Part shown: positions 44,292 to 53,060 of the stretch, in pieces | How the letters are laid out: each line of letters begins with the position of its first letter | Position numbering within the stretch: position 1 is the stretch's first letter | DNA from: Corynebacterium halotolerans YIM 70093 = DSM 44683 | GTDB taxonomy: Bacteria; Actinomycetota; Actinomycetes; Mycobacteriales; Mycobacteriaceae | Direction of reading: 5' to 3' | Length of the DNA: 64,000 bases | NCBI RefSeq assembly: GCF_000341345.1 | Contig: NC_020302.1 | Coordinates: 104,075 to 168,074 of the forward strand | Notes under the pieces: generated by a model | What the model saw: only the letters and a program-made list of their open reading frames with translations | Databases searched by the model: none | What the model was told of the DNA's origin: nothing | Translations under genes and position numbers: made by a program

Positions 44292-45161
44292 ATGACCCGA
44301 GTAATCCCCGCCACCACTCAGGAGCGCCGGCGCGAACGAATCGTGGCCTTCGTCACCCGCCACGGTTCCGCCCGAGTGGAGCAGCTGGCGGAGCACTTCG
44401 ATGTCAGCGCGATGACCATCCATCGTGACCTGGAAGCGCTGGCCACCGAACACCTGCTGGAACGGATCCGGGGTGGCGCCCGCTCCGTCTCGCCCTCGAT
44501 GAGCGAACTCGGGGTGGGGCAGCGGCGCCAGCTCCACCGTGACATCAAGGAAGCGCTGTGTGCCGCCGCCGCCCGGCTGATCCCGGAGGGAACGGTCGTC
44601 GCCGTCGACGATTCCACTACATTGGAACCCCTGGTGGAGGGGCTTCCCGAGAGCAGCCCCTCGGCCCTGATCACCCACTCGCTGAAGGCAATGAGCGATC
44701 ATCGCAACCGTGCCGGGATGACCGGGATCCGGATGATCGGCTGCGGGGGGCTCTACTTCGCGGAAACTGACTCGTTCCTCGGGGCGACCACCTCGGAACA
44801 GCTCTCCCGCCTGTCGGCCGACATCTCGTTCGTGTCCACCACCTCGGTGCGCGCCGTCACCGGGGGAGGGGCCGCACTGTTCCACCCCGACATGGAGGCC
44901 GCGGACACGAAACGCACCCTCATCGGAATCGGGGCGACCCGCGTGCTCGTGCTCGACTCCAGCAAATTCGACGCCCCCGGCGTCTTCCGGGTCGCCCCGC
45001 TCGAGGAGTTCGACCACATCGTCGTCGACTGGCGGGTCAGCCCCACCCAGCGGGAACTGCTGGCGCAGTCCCCGGCCCACGTCCACGTCGTGGGGCCGGA
45101 CGGCACGGGATACGACGAACACCCCGACACCACAACGGACGAAAAGGAAGACCGCCCATGA
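44292..45161 (+). CDS. atlR: DeoR-family regulator of the polyol genes (AtlR-like)
   Basis: The 289-residue protein has a DeoR HTH at residues about 8-60 (RRERIVAFVTRHGSARVEQL, then FDVSAMTIHRDLEALA). The DeoR C-terminal sugar-phosphate sensor domain follows (VVAVDDSTTLEPLVEGLP and VLVLDSSKFDAPGVFRV). In C. glutamicum the orthologous AtlR represses rbtT-mtlD and its own operon until arabitol or mannitol is present. Here it stands divergent from rbtT and overlaps xylB by 4 bases, the same arrangement. Confidence 0.88.
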   Translation: MTRVIPATTQERRRERIVAFVTRHGSARVEQLAEHFDVSAMTIHRDLEALATEHLLERIRGGARSVSPSMSELGVGQRRQLHRDIKEALCAAAARLIPEGTVVAVDDSTTLEPLVEGLPESSPSALITHSLKAMSDHRNRAGMTGIRMIGCGGLYFAETDSFLGATTSEQLSRLSADISFVSTTSVRAVTGGGAALFHPDMEAADTKRTLIGIGATRVLVLDSSKFDAPGVFRVAPLEEFDHIVVDWRVSPTQRELLAQSPAHVHVVGPDGTGYDEHPDTTTDEKEDRP

Positions 45162-46546
45162 CGCTCGTACTGGGGATCGACAGCTCCACACAGTCCTGCA
45201 AGGCCGTGCTCGTCGACGCCGCGACCGGCGAGGTCGTCGGCCAGCAGCGCGCCTGCCACCCCACCGGCACCGAGGTCGACCCCGCCGCCTGGCTCACGGC
45301 CATGGACACCGCCACCGCAGGGCTGATCGAGCGTGCCGACGCCGTCTCCGTCGCCGGCCAGCAGCACGGCATGGTCGCCCTCGACGAGCACGGGGAGGTG
45401 GTCCGGCCCGCGCTGCTGTGGAACGACACCCGCTCGGCCACCGCCGCCGAACAGCTCATCGAGGAACTCGGCGGACCGGCCGCCTGCGTGGAGCAGACCG
45501 GCAGCCTGCACGTCGCCTCCATCACCGCCACCAAACTGCGGTGGCTGCGCGACCACGAACCGGAGAATGCCGCCCGCACCGCAAGCGTGCTGCTTCCGCA
45601 CGACTACCTCACCTGGCACCTGGGTGGCCGCCGGCGCAGGACCACCGACCACGGCGACGCCTCCGGCACCGGCTACTACAGCACGCGTCAGCGCCGCTGG
45701 CTGCCGGAACTCGCGGAACAGGCCCTCGGCCGCGCCGTCGAACTGCCGGAACTGGCAGAGCCGAACGAACAGGTCGGCACCCTGGCCGGGGCACCCGGGG
45801 GTGCGGCCATCGCGCCGGGCACCGGGGACAACATGGCCGCGGCCCTGGGCCTGGGCCTGCGCCCCGGCGACGTCAGCGTGTCCATCGGCACCTCCGGCGT
45901 CGCCTCGGCGGCAGTGCCGGACAGCGTGCACGACCCGGCGGGTCTGGTCACCGGCTTCGCCGACGCCACCGGCGCCTATCTGCCGCTGGCCTGCACCCTC
46001 AACGGGGCGCGCGTGCTGGAGCTGGGACGCCGCATCCTCGGCGTGGAGTGGGATGAGTTCGACGCCCTCGCCCTGGCCGGGGAACCCGGCGCCGGTGGGC
46101 TCGTGCTCCAGCCCTACCTAGACGGTGAGCGCACTCCCAACCGCCCGAGCGCCACCGGCGTCCTGGTCGGCCTGAGCAGCGCCACCACGCGGGAGGACTT
46201 CGCCCGCGCCACCGTCGAGGGCCTGTTGTGCTCCCTGCGGGATGCCGTCGGCGCTGTCAATGACGCCACCGGGGTCGAGGCCGAGCGCGTGCTGATGATC
46301 GGCGGGGGAGCCCAGTCGGAGGCGGTGCGCACAATTGCGCCGGAGATCTTCGGTGTCGACGTCGTGGTGCCGGACCCGGCCGAGTACGTCGCCCTCGGGG
46401 CCGCCCGCCAGGCAGCCTGGGTGCTGTCCGGGGCGGAGCAGCCCCCGCAGTGGCCGGTCCCCGGCACCGGTGCGGTGGCCCGAGAGCGCAATCAGGACAC
46501 CCTTGACCGTTACGCGAAGCTGCGGGAGGCTACCGCGGGGTGGTGA
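45158..46546 (+). CDS. xylB: Xylulokinase
   Basis: The 462-residue FGGY-family kinase has the phosphate-1 motif LGIDSSTQSCKAVLVD at its start, GQQHGMVALDE, ALLWNDTRS, and the second-domain GVASAAVPD and RVLMIGGGAQSE. The length equals XylB (about 460-484). It phosphorylates D-xylulose formed from D-arabitol, feeding the pentose phosphate pathway. It overlaps the regulator gene (ATGA) so both are made together. With RbtT and MtlD it completes arabitol use. Confidence 0.92.
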   Translation: MTLVLGIDSSTQSCKAVLVDAATGEVVGQQRACHPTGTEVDPAAWLTAMDTATAGLIERADAVSVAGQQHGMVALDEHGEVVRPALLWNDTRSATAAEQLIEELGGPAACVEQTGSLHVASITATKLRWLRDHEPENAARTASVLLPHDYLTWHLGGRRRRTTDHGDASGTGYYSTRQRRWLPELAEQALGRAVELPELAEPNEQVGTLAGAPGGAAIAPGTGDNMAAALGLGLRPGDVSVSIGTSGVASAAVPDSVHDPAGLVTGFADATGAYLPLACTLNGARVLELGRRILGVEWDEFDALALAGEPGAGGLVLQPYLDGERTPNRPSATGVLVGLSSATTREDFARATVEGLLCSLRDAVGAVNDATGVEAERVLMIGGGAQSEAVRTIAPEIFGVDVVVPDPAEYVALGAARQAAWVLSGAEQPPQWPVPGTGAVARERNQDTLDRYAKLREATAGW

Positions 46547-46612
46547 TCAGGGTCCGGGCTGGCTGAGTTTTTATCGACGTCCTGGGGCTACTGCGCCGGG
46601 GCACCGGCAGGT

Positions 46613-47374
46613 CTACTGCGCCGCCTTGGAGTCACCGTCGATGGGGAACTGCTGTCCTGAGATCGTCCGGGCGTGCGGGCCGCTGAGGAACACCGCGAGC
46701 GCCCCGATATCCGCCGGATCCGTGAAGGACTTGATCGCCTGGTTCTCCATTCCCGCGGCCTTCTCCTCCTCGATACTTCGTCCCGAAAGCTCAGCCCGCC
46801 CCTCGAACACCCGGTCCAGGCGTTCTCCCTGTACCGCGCCGGGGTGGATCGAGTTGACCGTGATGCCGTGCGGCCCGAGCTCCAGGGACAGGGTCTTGGT
46901 GAATCCGATCAGGCCCCACTTGGTGGTGGAGTAGGCGATACGGTTCGGATACCCGAAGCGACCGGCGAGTGAGGACATGACCAGGATGGAACCACCACCG
47001 CTGTCCTTCAACAAGGGCACGATCTGATGAACCACATTGAAGGAGCCGTTGAGATTGACGTCGACCACGGACCTCCAGGCCGCGGGCTCGTAGTCCTCCA
47101 CTGGGGCAGTGGGGCCGGCGATGCCGGCGTTGCTGACCAGGACGTCGAGCCCACCCCACTTCTCCCGGAGAGCGCGGACGAGCCGGACGACATCCTCCTC
47201 AGAGGTGACATCGCCGACGCTGCCGCTGAGGTTCTCCCGGCCGCCCAGGACGTTGTCCACGGCACCCTGATCGACGTCAAAGACGTGGACCTGGCTTCCC
47301 TGCGCCAGGAAGGCCTGGGCGATGGCCCATCCAATTCCGCTGGCACCGGCTGTGATCAGAACTCGCTGAGTCAT
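46613..47374 (-). CDS. Short-chain dehydrogenase/reductase (SDR)
   Basis: The 253-residue protein has the cofactor loop TAGASGIGWAIA (Ala in place of the second usual Gly), NAG in LVSNAGIAG, and the catalytic Ser in MSSLAGRFG with YSTTK. SDRs of this type reduce or oxidise hydroxyl groups with NAD(P). It follows the acetoacetyl-CoA synthetase-like gene by 44 bases on the same strand, so a 3-hydroxybutyrate-dehydrogenase-like role supplying acetoacetate is plausible. No diagnostic substrate residues can be assigned, and the gene could equally serve a polyol or aromatic pathway. Confidence 0.83.
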   Translation of the reverse strand: MTQRVLITAGASGIGWAIAQAFLAQGSQVHVFDVDQGAVDNVLGGRENLSGSVGDVTSEEDVVRLVRALREKWGGLDVLVSNAGIAGPTAPVEDYEPAAWRSVVDVNLNGSFNVVHQIVPLLKDSGGGSILVMSSLAGRFGYPNRIAYSTTKWGLIGFTKTLSLELGPHGITVNSIHPGAVQGERLDRVFEGRAELSGRSIEEEKAAGMENQAIKSFTDPADIGALAVFLSGPHARTISGQQFPIDGDSKAAQ

Positions 47375-47418
47375 GGCTTTTCCGCTCCCTATCTTCGTGC
47401 TGTCGATTCCGGTAGATC

Positions 47419-49467
47419 CTAGGCCGCCTGACCGGAACGACGGGCGGCTGCAAAGGCCCGGAACCAGTCCAGGGCCTCGGGGTTTTTCACCGAGTCGCGG
47501 TTGACGGGCTTTCCACCGGGGCGGGAACTGAACATCCGCTTGAGGGGCACCTCCAGCCGTTTCATCGTGTGGGTCACCGGGATCGCCGGTGTCTCGATGA
47601 TCTCGTCCGGAACGTGGCGGGCACTCGCCCGGTCGCGCAGGGTCTGCCGGATACGATCCCGCAAGGCGTCGTCCAGCACGGCACCGTCGGCGAGGACGAC
47701 GAACAGCGGCATCCAGTAGCCACCGTCTTCCTCCTCGACGCCGAGCACGAGGCAGTCCTCGAGCTCATCGATCTCCTGCAGCGCGTCATAGATATCCGAC
47801 GGTCCGATGCGCACGCCCTGCCGGTTCAGGGTGGCGTCGGCGCGACCGTGAACCATGAATTCGCCCTGTTCGGTGCGGGTGACCCAGTCGCCGTGCATCC
47901 ACACCCCGGGCTCCGCCGTGAAGTAGGACGACTGGTAGCGCTCGCCGGTCTCATCGCCCCAGAGGAACAGCGGCATCGAGGGCAGCGGGCGGGTGACCGC
48001 CATGGCACCGACCTCATTGATCAACGGCCGACCATCATCATCGTGAGCTGCTGCGGCGACGCCGAGCAGTGGACCCTGCAGGAACCCCAAGTGCACCGGT
48101 TCCATCGGGTTGGAGCCAAGGAAACCGCCGCAGATATCGGTGCCGCCGGAATCCGAGCCCAAGTGCACATCATGTTTGATCGCCTCGTGGACCCAGAGCC
48201 AGGTACTCGGCGGCAGTGGGGAACCAGTCGACAGGATGGAGCGTAGCGCCGAGAGGTCACGCCCGCGCCGGGGGTCCAGGCCGGACTTCTCCACCATGGA
48301 CAGGTACGCCGCGCCGGTGGCGAACTGGGTCACCTTCAGATCCGAGATGATCTGGAAGTGGTGGTCCTTACCGGTCACCTTCGGGGAACCGGCATAGGTG
48401 ACGATGGCCGCGCCAACCAGCAGGTTCTGTACCAGCGTGTTCCACACCATCCAGGAGGTGTTGGCGGCGACATAGTAGACGTCACCCGGTCCCATGTCCT
48501 GGTGCAGCGAAATGCCCTTGAGGCTGTCCAGCACCATCCCGCCGTGGCCGTGCACGATCCCCTTCGGTTCCCCGGTGGTGCCGGAGGAGAACAGGACCCA
48601 CAACGGGGCGTTGAAGGACACCCGCTCATAACGCGGAGGAGTTGGCGTGCTGACGGCTTCATCGAAGGCCACCCGTTGGCGGTCTTTGTGGGCATGTCCG
48701 ACCATCTCGCCGGCCACGCGATGCGGCTCCAGCGTACGGACCAGGACGGTGGCCATCAGTGAGGGGAGGTTCTCCTCGACCTCGGCCGTGTGGGAACGCC
48801 GCTCCAGTTCCTTACCGCCGAAGACGTAGCCGTCGCAGGCGAACAGGACCTTCGGTTCCAGCTGTCGGACCCGCCGCACACTGGCCTCTGCGGAGAGATC
48901 TGGGGAGTTGATGGTCCACACCGCGCCGATGGAGGCTGCCGCCAGGAGGCCGATCACGGCTTCCGGGATATTCGGCAGCACCGCCGCCACGCGATCGCCG
49001 GGTTCAACGCCCAGGTCTTTCAGGGTGCGTGCCAATGAAGCGACCTGGGACTCGAGTTCGGCCCAGCGGATCGCCGTGCGACGGCCGTCCTCCTCCACCT
49101 GCATGATGGCGGGGTTATCGCGCAGGGCAGGGTCGGACGCGTGGCGAAGCACGTTCTCGGCGAAATTGAGACTTACACCCGGGAACCAGGTGGCGAAAGG
49201 CATGGTGTCATCCGTCAGCACGGAACTGTCGGCGAAACCGTTGCCGAGGACGTCGAAGTACTCCGGGATCGCCCGCCAGAATTCCGTGGTCTCCGTGACC
49301 GACCAGTGCCACAGCGCCCGGAAGTCCGGCAGCTGACGATCAAAGCGTCGTTCTGACCACCGGGCGAACCGGCTCATCTCGCAGTTGCGGAGCTCTTCCT
49401 CGGTCGGCCGCCAGGTAACGGGGGCGTGTTGCTGAGGCGTTGATTCGGTGACGATGGCAGTGGACAT
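47419..49467 (-). CDS. aacS: Acetoacetyl-CoA synthetase-like acyl-CoA ligase
   Basis: The 682-residue ANL-family ligase has an acetyl-CoA synthetase-like N-terminal domain (WHWSVTETTEFWRAI and FPGVSLNFAENVL, the acetoacetate-CoA ligase start). It also has LFSSGTTGEPKGIVHGHGG for ATP binding, SDSGGTDICGGF, GDWV and KR near the end. It activates acetoacetate, or a related short acid, to its CoA ester. The length fits AacS (about 650-680). A transporter gene lies 75 bases upstream and an SDR 44 bases downstream; whether the carried acid is acetoacetate or aromatic is open. Confidence 0.85.
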   Translation of the reverse strand: MSTAIVTESTPQQHAPVTWRPTEEELRNCEMSRFARWSERRFDRQLPDFRALWHWSVTETTEFWRAIPEYFDVLGNGFADSSVLTDDTMPFATWFPGVSLNFAENVLRHASDPALRDNPAIMQVEEDGRRTAIRWAELESQVASLARTLKDLGVEPGDRVAAVLPNIPEAVIGLLAAASIGAVWTINSPDLSAEASVRRVRQLEPKVLFACDGYVFGGKELERRSHTAEVEENLPSLMATVLVRTLEPHRVAGEMVGHAHKDRQRVAFDEAVSTPTPPRYERVSFNAPLWVLFSSGTTGEPKGIVHGHGGMVLDSLKGISLHQDMGPGDVYYVAANTSWMVWNTLVQNLLVGAAIVTYAGSPKVTGKDHHFQIISDLKVTQFATGAAYLSMVEKSGLDPRRGRDLSALRSILSTGSPLPPSTWLWVHEAIKHDVHLGSDSGGTDICGGFLGSNPMEPVHLGFLQGPLLGVAAAAHDDDGRPLINEVGAMAVTRPLPSMPLFLWGDETGERYQSSYFTAEPGVWMHGDWVTRTEQGEFMVHGRADATLNRQGVRIGPSDIYDALQEIDELEDCLVLGVEEEDGGYWMPLFVVLADGAVLDDALRDRIRQTLRDRASARHVPDEIIETPAIPVTHTMKRLEVPLKRMFSSRPGGKPVNRDSVKNPEALDWFRAFAAARRSGQAA

Positions 49468-49542
49468 GGGGTTTCCTCCGGGGAATATCTGCGCTTGAGC
49501 GGAAGCGGATTAAGTGGTCAGAATGTGGGGTCCAAACCCGAC

Positions 49543-50904
49543 TTAGTCGGCCATGGCGGCGTTCCGCCGGCCCATCAACAGGGACAGCGCGGCCACACCG
49601 GCAATGACGAGGGGCACGGCGAAGGCGATGAAGACCCGCTCCGGCGCCATTCCGCCGGCCAGGATGTAACCGACGATGATCGGTGCGACGACTGAGACCA
49701 GGCGGCCCAAGCCGATCATCCAGCCGATTCCGGTTGCCCGGGAGCGGGCGGAGTAGACGGTGGGGGCCACGGCGTAGAACCCGGCGATCGCTCCGGTCGT
49801 CAGCACACCGAGGAGGAATCCGACGGCGATGGCGACCGGCACGATGTCGAAGATCAGGCCGAAGAGCAGGTAGGAGCCGGCGGCGGCGAACAGCGTCAGG
49901 AACAGCAGGTGGCGACCGCTGAAGCGGATGGCCAATGCGGCGAAGATGAAGCAACCCAGCACGCCACCGAGGTTGGCGCCGATGCCCATGGTGATGCCCA
50001 GCTGCGGGTCCCCACTGACGTTGGTCAGGATCGTCGGGATCCAGGTGTTGGCGAAGTAGTAGGAGGCCACGAGCAGGCCGTAACCGACCCACAGGGCGAT
50101 CGTCAGACGCAGCGTCGGCGGAGTGAGCACCTCGCGGATGGTTCCCTTGTTCTCCGCGGGGTTCTCTTCAGTGGGGTCCCGGTCCGGCAGTTCGCTCAGA
50201 GGCGCCAGGTGCATCTTGCCGAGGATCTGGTTGACCCGATTGAGGGCGTTGGCGGGGCGCCGTCCCAACAGGTAGTCGAGTGACTCCGGCAGCAGGGCCC
50301 AACTGGTCAGCAACGCGATGGCAGCCAGGATGGTGCCGGCGATGAACATGGCGTGCCACCCGAACGCGGGGATGAGCGGACCGGCGATGGCACCGGCGAT
50401 TGTGGCACCGATTGGGTACCCCGCCGCGTAGATGGCGATGGCGGTGGTGCGACGTGCATCCGAGGAGTACTCCGCCACCAGCGCGTTGAGATTGGCCATC
50501 ATGCCGCCGATACCGAGGCCGGTCACCACCCGCCACAGGATCAGCATTCCGGCGGTCGGTGCCGTGATGGTCAGCACCATGCCGGCGACAATCAACACCA
50601 GCATCGCCAGGGTGAGGGGGCGACGGCCGAAGCGATCCGCCAACGGGGTCAGGAAGATCGAGCCGATGGCCATACCGAAGAGGCTCGCGCTCAGGACATA
50701 GCCCAGAACGTCCGGGCTGATGCCCATCTGCTCCTGGATCTGCGGTGCGGCAAACGCCATGATGCCGACCTCGAAGCCATCCAGGATCACGAGCATCAGG
50801 GCAATGGAAACCGCGGTGATCTGAAACTTCGACATCCGACCCTGCCGGACTTCAGCGAGGACCTGCTCCGGTCCTCGGATGGAGTGTTGCGCCGTGAGTG
50901 TCAT
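49543..50904 (-). CDS. MFS transporter, aromatic acid:H+ symporter type (BenK/PcaK-like)
   Basis: The 453-residue protein has 12 membrane segments with the AAHS signatures LVILDGFEVGIMAFAAP in helix 1 and LADRFGRRPLTLAML between helices 2 and 3. A central 40-residue hydrophilic loop carries LLGRRPANALNRVN. Family members import benzoate, protocatechuate or related acids with protons. A 232-bp gap with two inverted repeats separates it from the IclR gene upstream on the same strand. The exact substrate is unknown; it is distinct from the VanK-type gene at 53061. Confidence 0.87.
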   Translation of the reverse strand: MTLTAQHSIRGPEQVLAEVRQGRMSKFQITAVSIALMLVILDGFEVGIMAFAAPQIQEQMGISPDVLGYVLSASLFGMAIGSIFLTPLADRFGRRPLTLAMLVLIVAGMVLTITAPTAGMLILWRVVTGLGIGGMMANLNALVAEYSSDARRTTAIAIYAAGYPIGATIAGAIAGPLIPAFGWHAMFIAGTILAAIALLTSWALLPESLDYLLGRRPANALNRVNQILGKMHLAPLSELPDRDPTEENPAENKGTIREVLTPPTLRLTIALWVGYGLLVASYYFANTWIPTILTNVSGDPQLGITMGIGANLGGVLGCFIFAALAIRFSGRHLLFLTLFAAAGSYLLFGLIFDIVPVAIAVGFLLGVLTTGAIAGFYAVAPTVYSARSRATGIGWMIGLGRLVSVVAPIIVGYILAGGMAPERVFIAFAVPLVIAGVAALSLLMGRRNAAMAD

Positions 50905-50956
50905 TGGAACCCTTCCGTTACGGGCGATGTGTGACTGCTGCCGCCCTAGGTATCTG

Positions 50957-51059
50957 GTGTGACCGGAAGCATATTGAGGTCCAGGTCACACTGTCAGTAC
51001 ATTGGCTCCAAGTTCCTCATGAAGGAATTGGCGACCGCCCACTACACCTGTTCAGGTGT
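50957..51059. promoter_or_regulatory. Inverted repeats upstream of the aromatic MFS gene
   Basis: GTGTGACC at 50957-50964 and GGTCACAC at 50984-50991 form an 8-bp inverted repeat 19 bases apart. ACACCTG-TT-CAGGTGT at 51044-51059 forms a second. Both lie between the IclR gene and the transporter, the natural place for IclR binding. Confidence 0.6.
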
Positions 51060-51136
51060 GTATTGTTCGTGGTTTTCCGCCTCTATTTGCGGAGTTGACC
51101 TGCCGGAATAATGGTTCTCGGGCGCGGATTCCGTAA

Positions 51137-51937
51137 TCAGGAACGTGCGACGGTGAAGTCTCCGAACAGCTCATCCTGGACTTGCTGGGCAGCATCCCGA
51201 AGGGCCGCCACATACTCAGGTATCCGCTCCCGTTGGAAACGCACGCTCGGGATCGCGACGGTCAGAGCGGCCACCGGCCGGGCATCGGGCCCGATAACGG
51301 CGACCCCCACGCCGACCACCCCCTGCTCGGTCTCTTCCATGCTCAGGCCGTAGCCGACCCGTCGAACCTGCGTCAGCATCCGCTTCAGCATCTTCATGGT
51401 GTGTACCCGGCGGGTGGGCCACTCTGCCAAACCCCTGCGGTAGATCTCCTCCACCTCCTGGTTGGACAACTGCCCGAGAATCGCCTTTCCCCCGGCAGAG
51501 ACAAAGGCGGGCATCTCATCATCGACCCGCCTGATCACTCGCAGAATGGCATCCGGTTCGACTCCTTCGATGAAGCGAATGTTGCCCCCGTGCAGCATCA
51601 TGACCTGCACGGTATCCTTCACCCTTGCCTGCAGTTCCGTCAGTGGCTGGAGGGCGACGTCGCGAAGTGCAGGCTCCGTCACCCAGTCTGGGGCGGTGCT
51701 CGATAGCACCGCCCCCATCCGGTAGCGCCGCGAGAAGTCCTGGACCGTGAAATCACGTCGCGTGAGTGTGGACAGTAGGCGGTGCGCCGTCGATGCCGCG
51801 ATGCCGAGGTGCTCGGCGGCCTCCTTCACTGAGATCGAGTCGTGGTCCCGCAGGTAGATCAGCAGCCTGAGGGCACGGTCAACTGATTCGACGGGCGCCG
51901 GTGGCTCCCCCGATGGCACCTCATCCCGCGACGCCAT
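51137..51937 (-). CDS. IclR family transcriptional regulator
   Basis: The 266-residue protein has the IclR winged HTH at residues about 18-70 (DRALRLLIYLRDHDSISVKE, AEHLGIAASTAHRLLSTLTR) and the effector-binding domain to the end (GKAILGQLSNQEVEEIYRRG, YGLSMEETEQGVVGVGVAV). It starts 22 bases after the amidohydrolase gene, so the two are cotranscribed. It probably controls the aromatic transporter gene behind it and its own operon in response to an aromatic acid. Targets are inferred from position. Confidence 0.88.
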   Translation of the reverse strand: MASRDEVPSGEPPAPVESVDRALRLLIYLRDHDSISVKEAAEHLGIAASTAHRLLSTLTRRDFTVQDFSRRYRMGAVLSSTAPDWVTEPALRDVALQPLTELQARVKDTVQVMMLHGGNIRFIEGVEPDAILRVIRRVDDEMPAFVSAGGKAILGQLSNQEVEEIYRRGLAEWPTRRVHTMKMLKRMLTQVRRVGYGLSMEETEQGVVGVGVAVIGPDARPVAALTVAIPSVRFQRERIPEYVAALRDAAQQVQDELFGDFTVARS

Positions 51938-51959
51938 GGTCGGCCGCCCCTTCCATTCC

Positions 51960-52841
51960 CTACTTCACACCGAGGGCCTTGAGTGCATTGTCCTTGAAGA
52001 TCCGCGGCCGTACCTCGTCCTTGACCGGAAGCTCCTCGAAATCGGTCAGCCACTTCTCCGGAGTCAGCAGCGGATAATCGGTGGCGAACAGCAGCTTGTC
52101 TGCCAGCATGTTGGAGGCGAACCGCACCAGTGACTCCGGGAAGTACTTTGGACGCCAACCGGAGAGATCGATGTAGACATTCGGCTTGTGGATCGCGATT
52201 GAATTGGCCTCGTCCTGCCACGGTACGGAAGGGTGGGCCATGATGATCTTCAGGTCCGGAACTTCCGCAGCGATATCGTCGAGCAGCAGGGGGTTGGAGT
52301 AGCGCAGCTTGATGCCGCCGCCGCCGGGCATTCCCGCGCCGATGCCGTTCTGGCCGGTATGGAAAAGTGCCGGGACGCCGAGCTCGGCGACCTTGCGCCA
52401 CAACGGCAGGTACTGCGGATCAGAAGGGTCGAAGCCCTGCAGGGAAGGATGGAACTTCATACCCCACACGCCCAGTTCCTCCACCTGGCGCACGGCCTCG
52501 ACGATGGCGTCCTCACCGGTGCGCGGGTCCACACTGCCGAAGGGGATCAACACGTCGTTGTTCTTGTGGGCGGCCGCGACGAGGTCATCGATTGAATTCG
52601 GCAGGTGGCCGAGCTGAGTGCGGGCATCCACGGTGAACATCACCGCCGCCATGTTCAGGCCGCGGTAGAGCTCGGCGATCGCGTCGGCCGACGGAATCCG
52701 CTCGCCGCCCTTGAAATAGGCCGCGGAGGCGTCGATGTACTCCTGGGGCATGGCATGGTGCCCGCAGGTGTCGGTCTCGTAGTGCACGTGCATGTCGATC
52801 GCTTCAATGGCGGCGAAATCGACCGCGGACTCATAACGCAT
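51960..52841 (-). CDS. Amidohydrolase-2 family protein, possible aromatic acid decarboxylase or hydrolase
   Basis: The 293-residue TIM-barrel protein has the metal motif IDMHVHYET at the start. It also has WGMKFHPSLQGFDP, LFHTGQN, IIMAHPSVPW and LLFATDYPLLTPEKWL with the late conserved Asp. That set is the ACMSD/gamma-resorcylate decarboxylase and amidohydrolase_2 group (about 290-330 residues). Those enzymes use one divalent metal to decarboxylate or hydrolyse ring-derived acids. It is first of a two-gene unit with the IclR regulator. A decarboxylation step on a benzoate-like acid imported by the neighbouring MFS protein would fit, but lyase versus hydrolase chemistry cannot be read here. 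Confidence 0.82.
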   Translation of the reverse strand: MRYESAVDFAAIEAIDMHVHYETDTCGHHAMPQEYIDASAAYFKGGERIPSADAIAELYRGLNMAAVMFTVDARTQLGHLPNSIDDLVAAAHKNNDVLIPFGSVDPRTGEDAIVEAVRQVEELGVWGMKFHPSLQGFDPSDPQYLPLWRKVAELGVPALFHTGQNGIGAGMPGGGGIKLRYSNPLLLDDIAAEVPDLKIIMAHPSVPWQDEANSIAIHKPNVYIDLSGWRPKYFPESLVRFASNMLADKLLFATDYPLLTPEKWLTDFEELPVKDEVRPRIFKDNALKALGVK

Positions 52842-52976
52842 GGTGGTGGCTCTTTCGGTGTGATGGTCGTGACCCGATGTGTCAGTCTATGTGGTTCACT
52901 CCGGCCATCCAGGCGGTTTCCGGAAATTGCCGGCCCCGCTGGGCGATGATCACCAGTGCGGATGGGGGTGGGGGAC

Positions 52977-53027
52977 AGAGAAAAGCTGACATCACGGAAG
53001 GGACGGTGCCCTTCCGTGATGTCAGCT
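52977..53027 (-). terminator. Rho-independent terminator of the van operon
   Basis: A 19-bp perfect stem (52984-53002 with 53009-53027, 6-base loop) is followed on the minus strand by TTTTCTC. It lies 34 bases after the vanK stop and before the amidohydrolase start. Confidence 0.93.
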
Positions 53028-53060
53028 GTTGGGGTGCTGGTGAGCGGGAACGGTGCAGTA

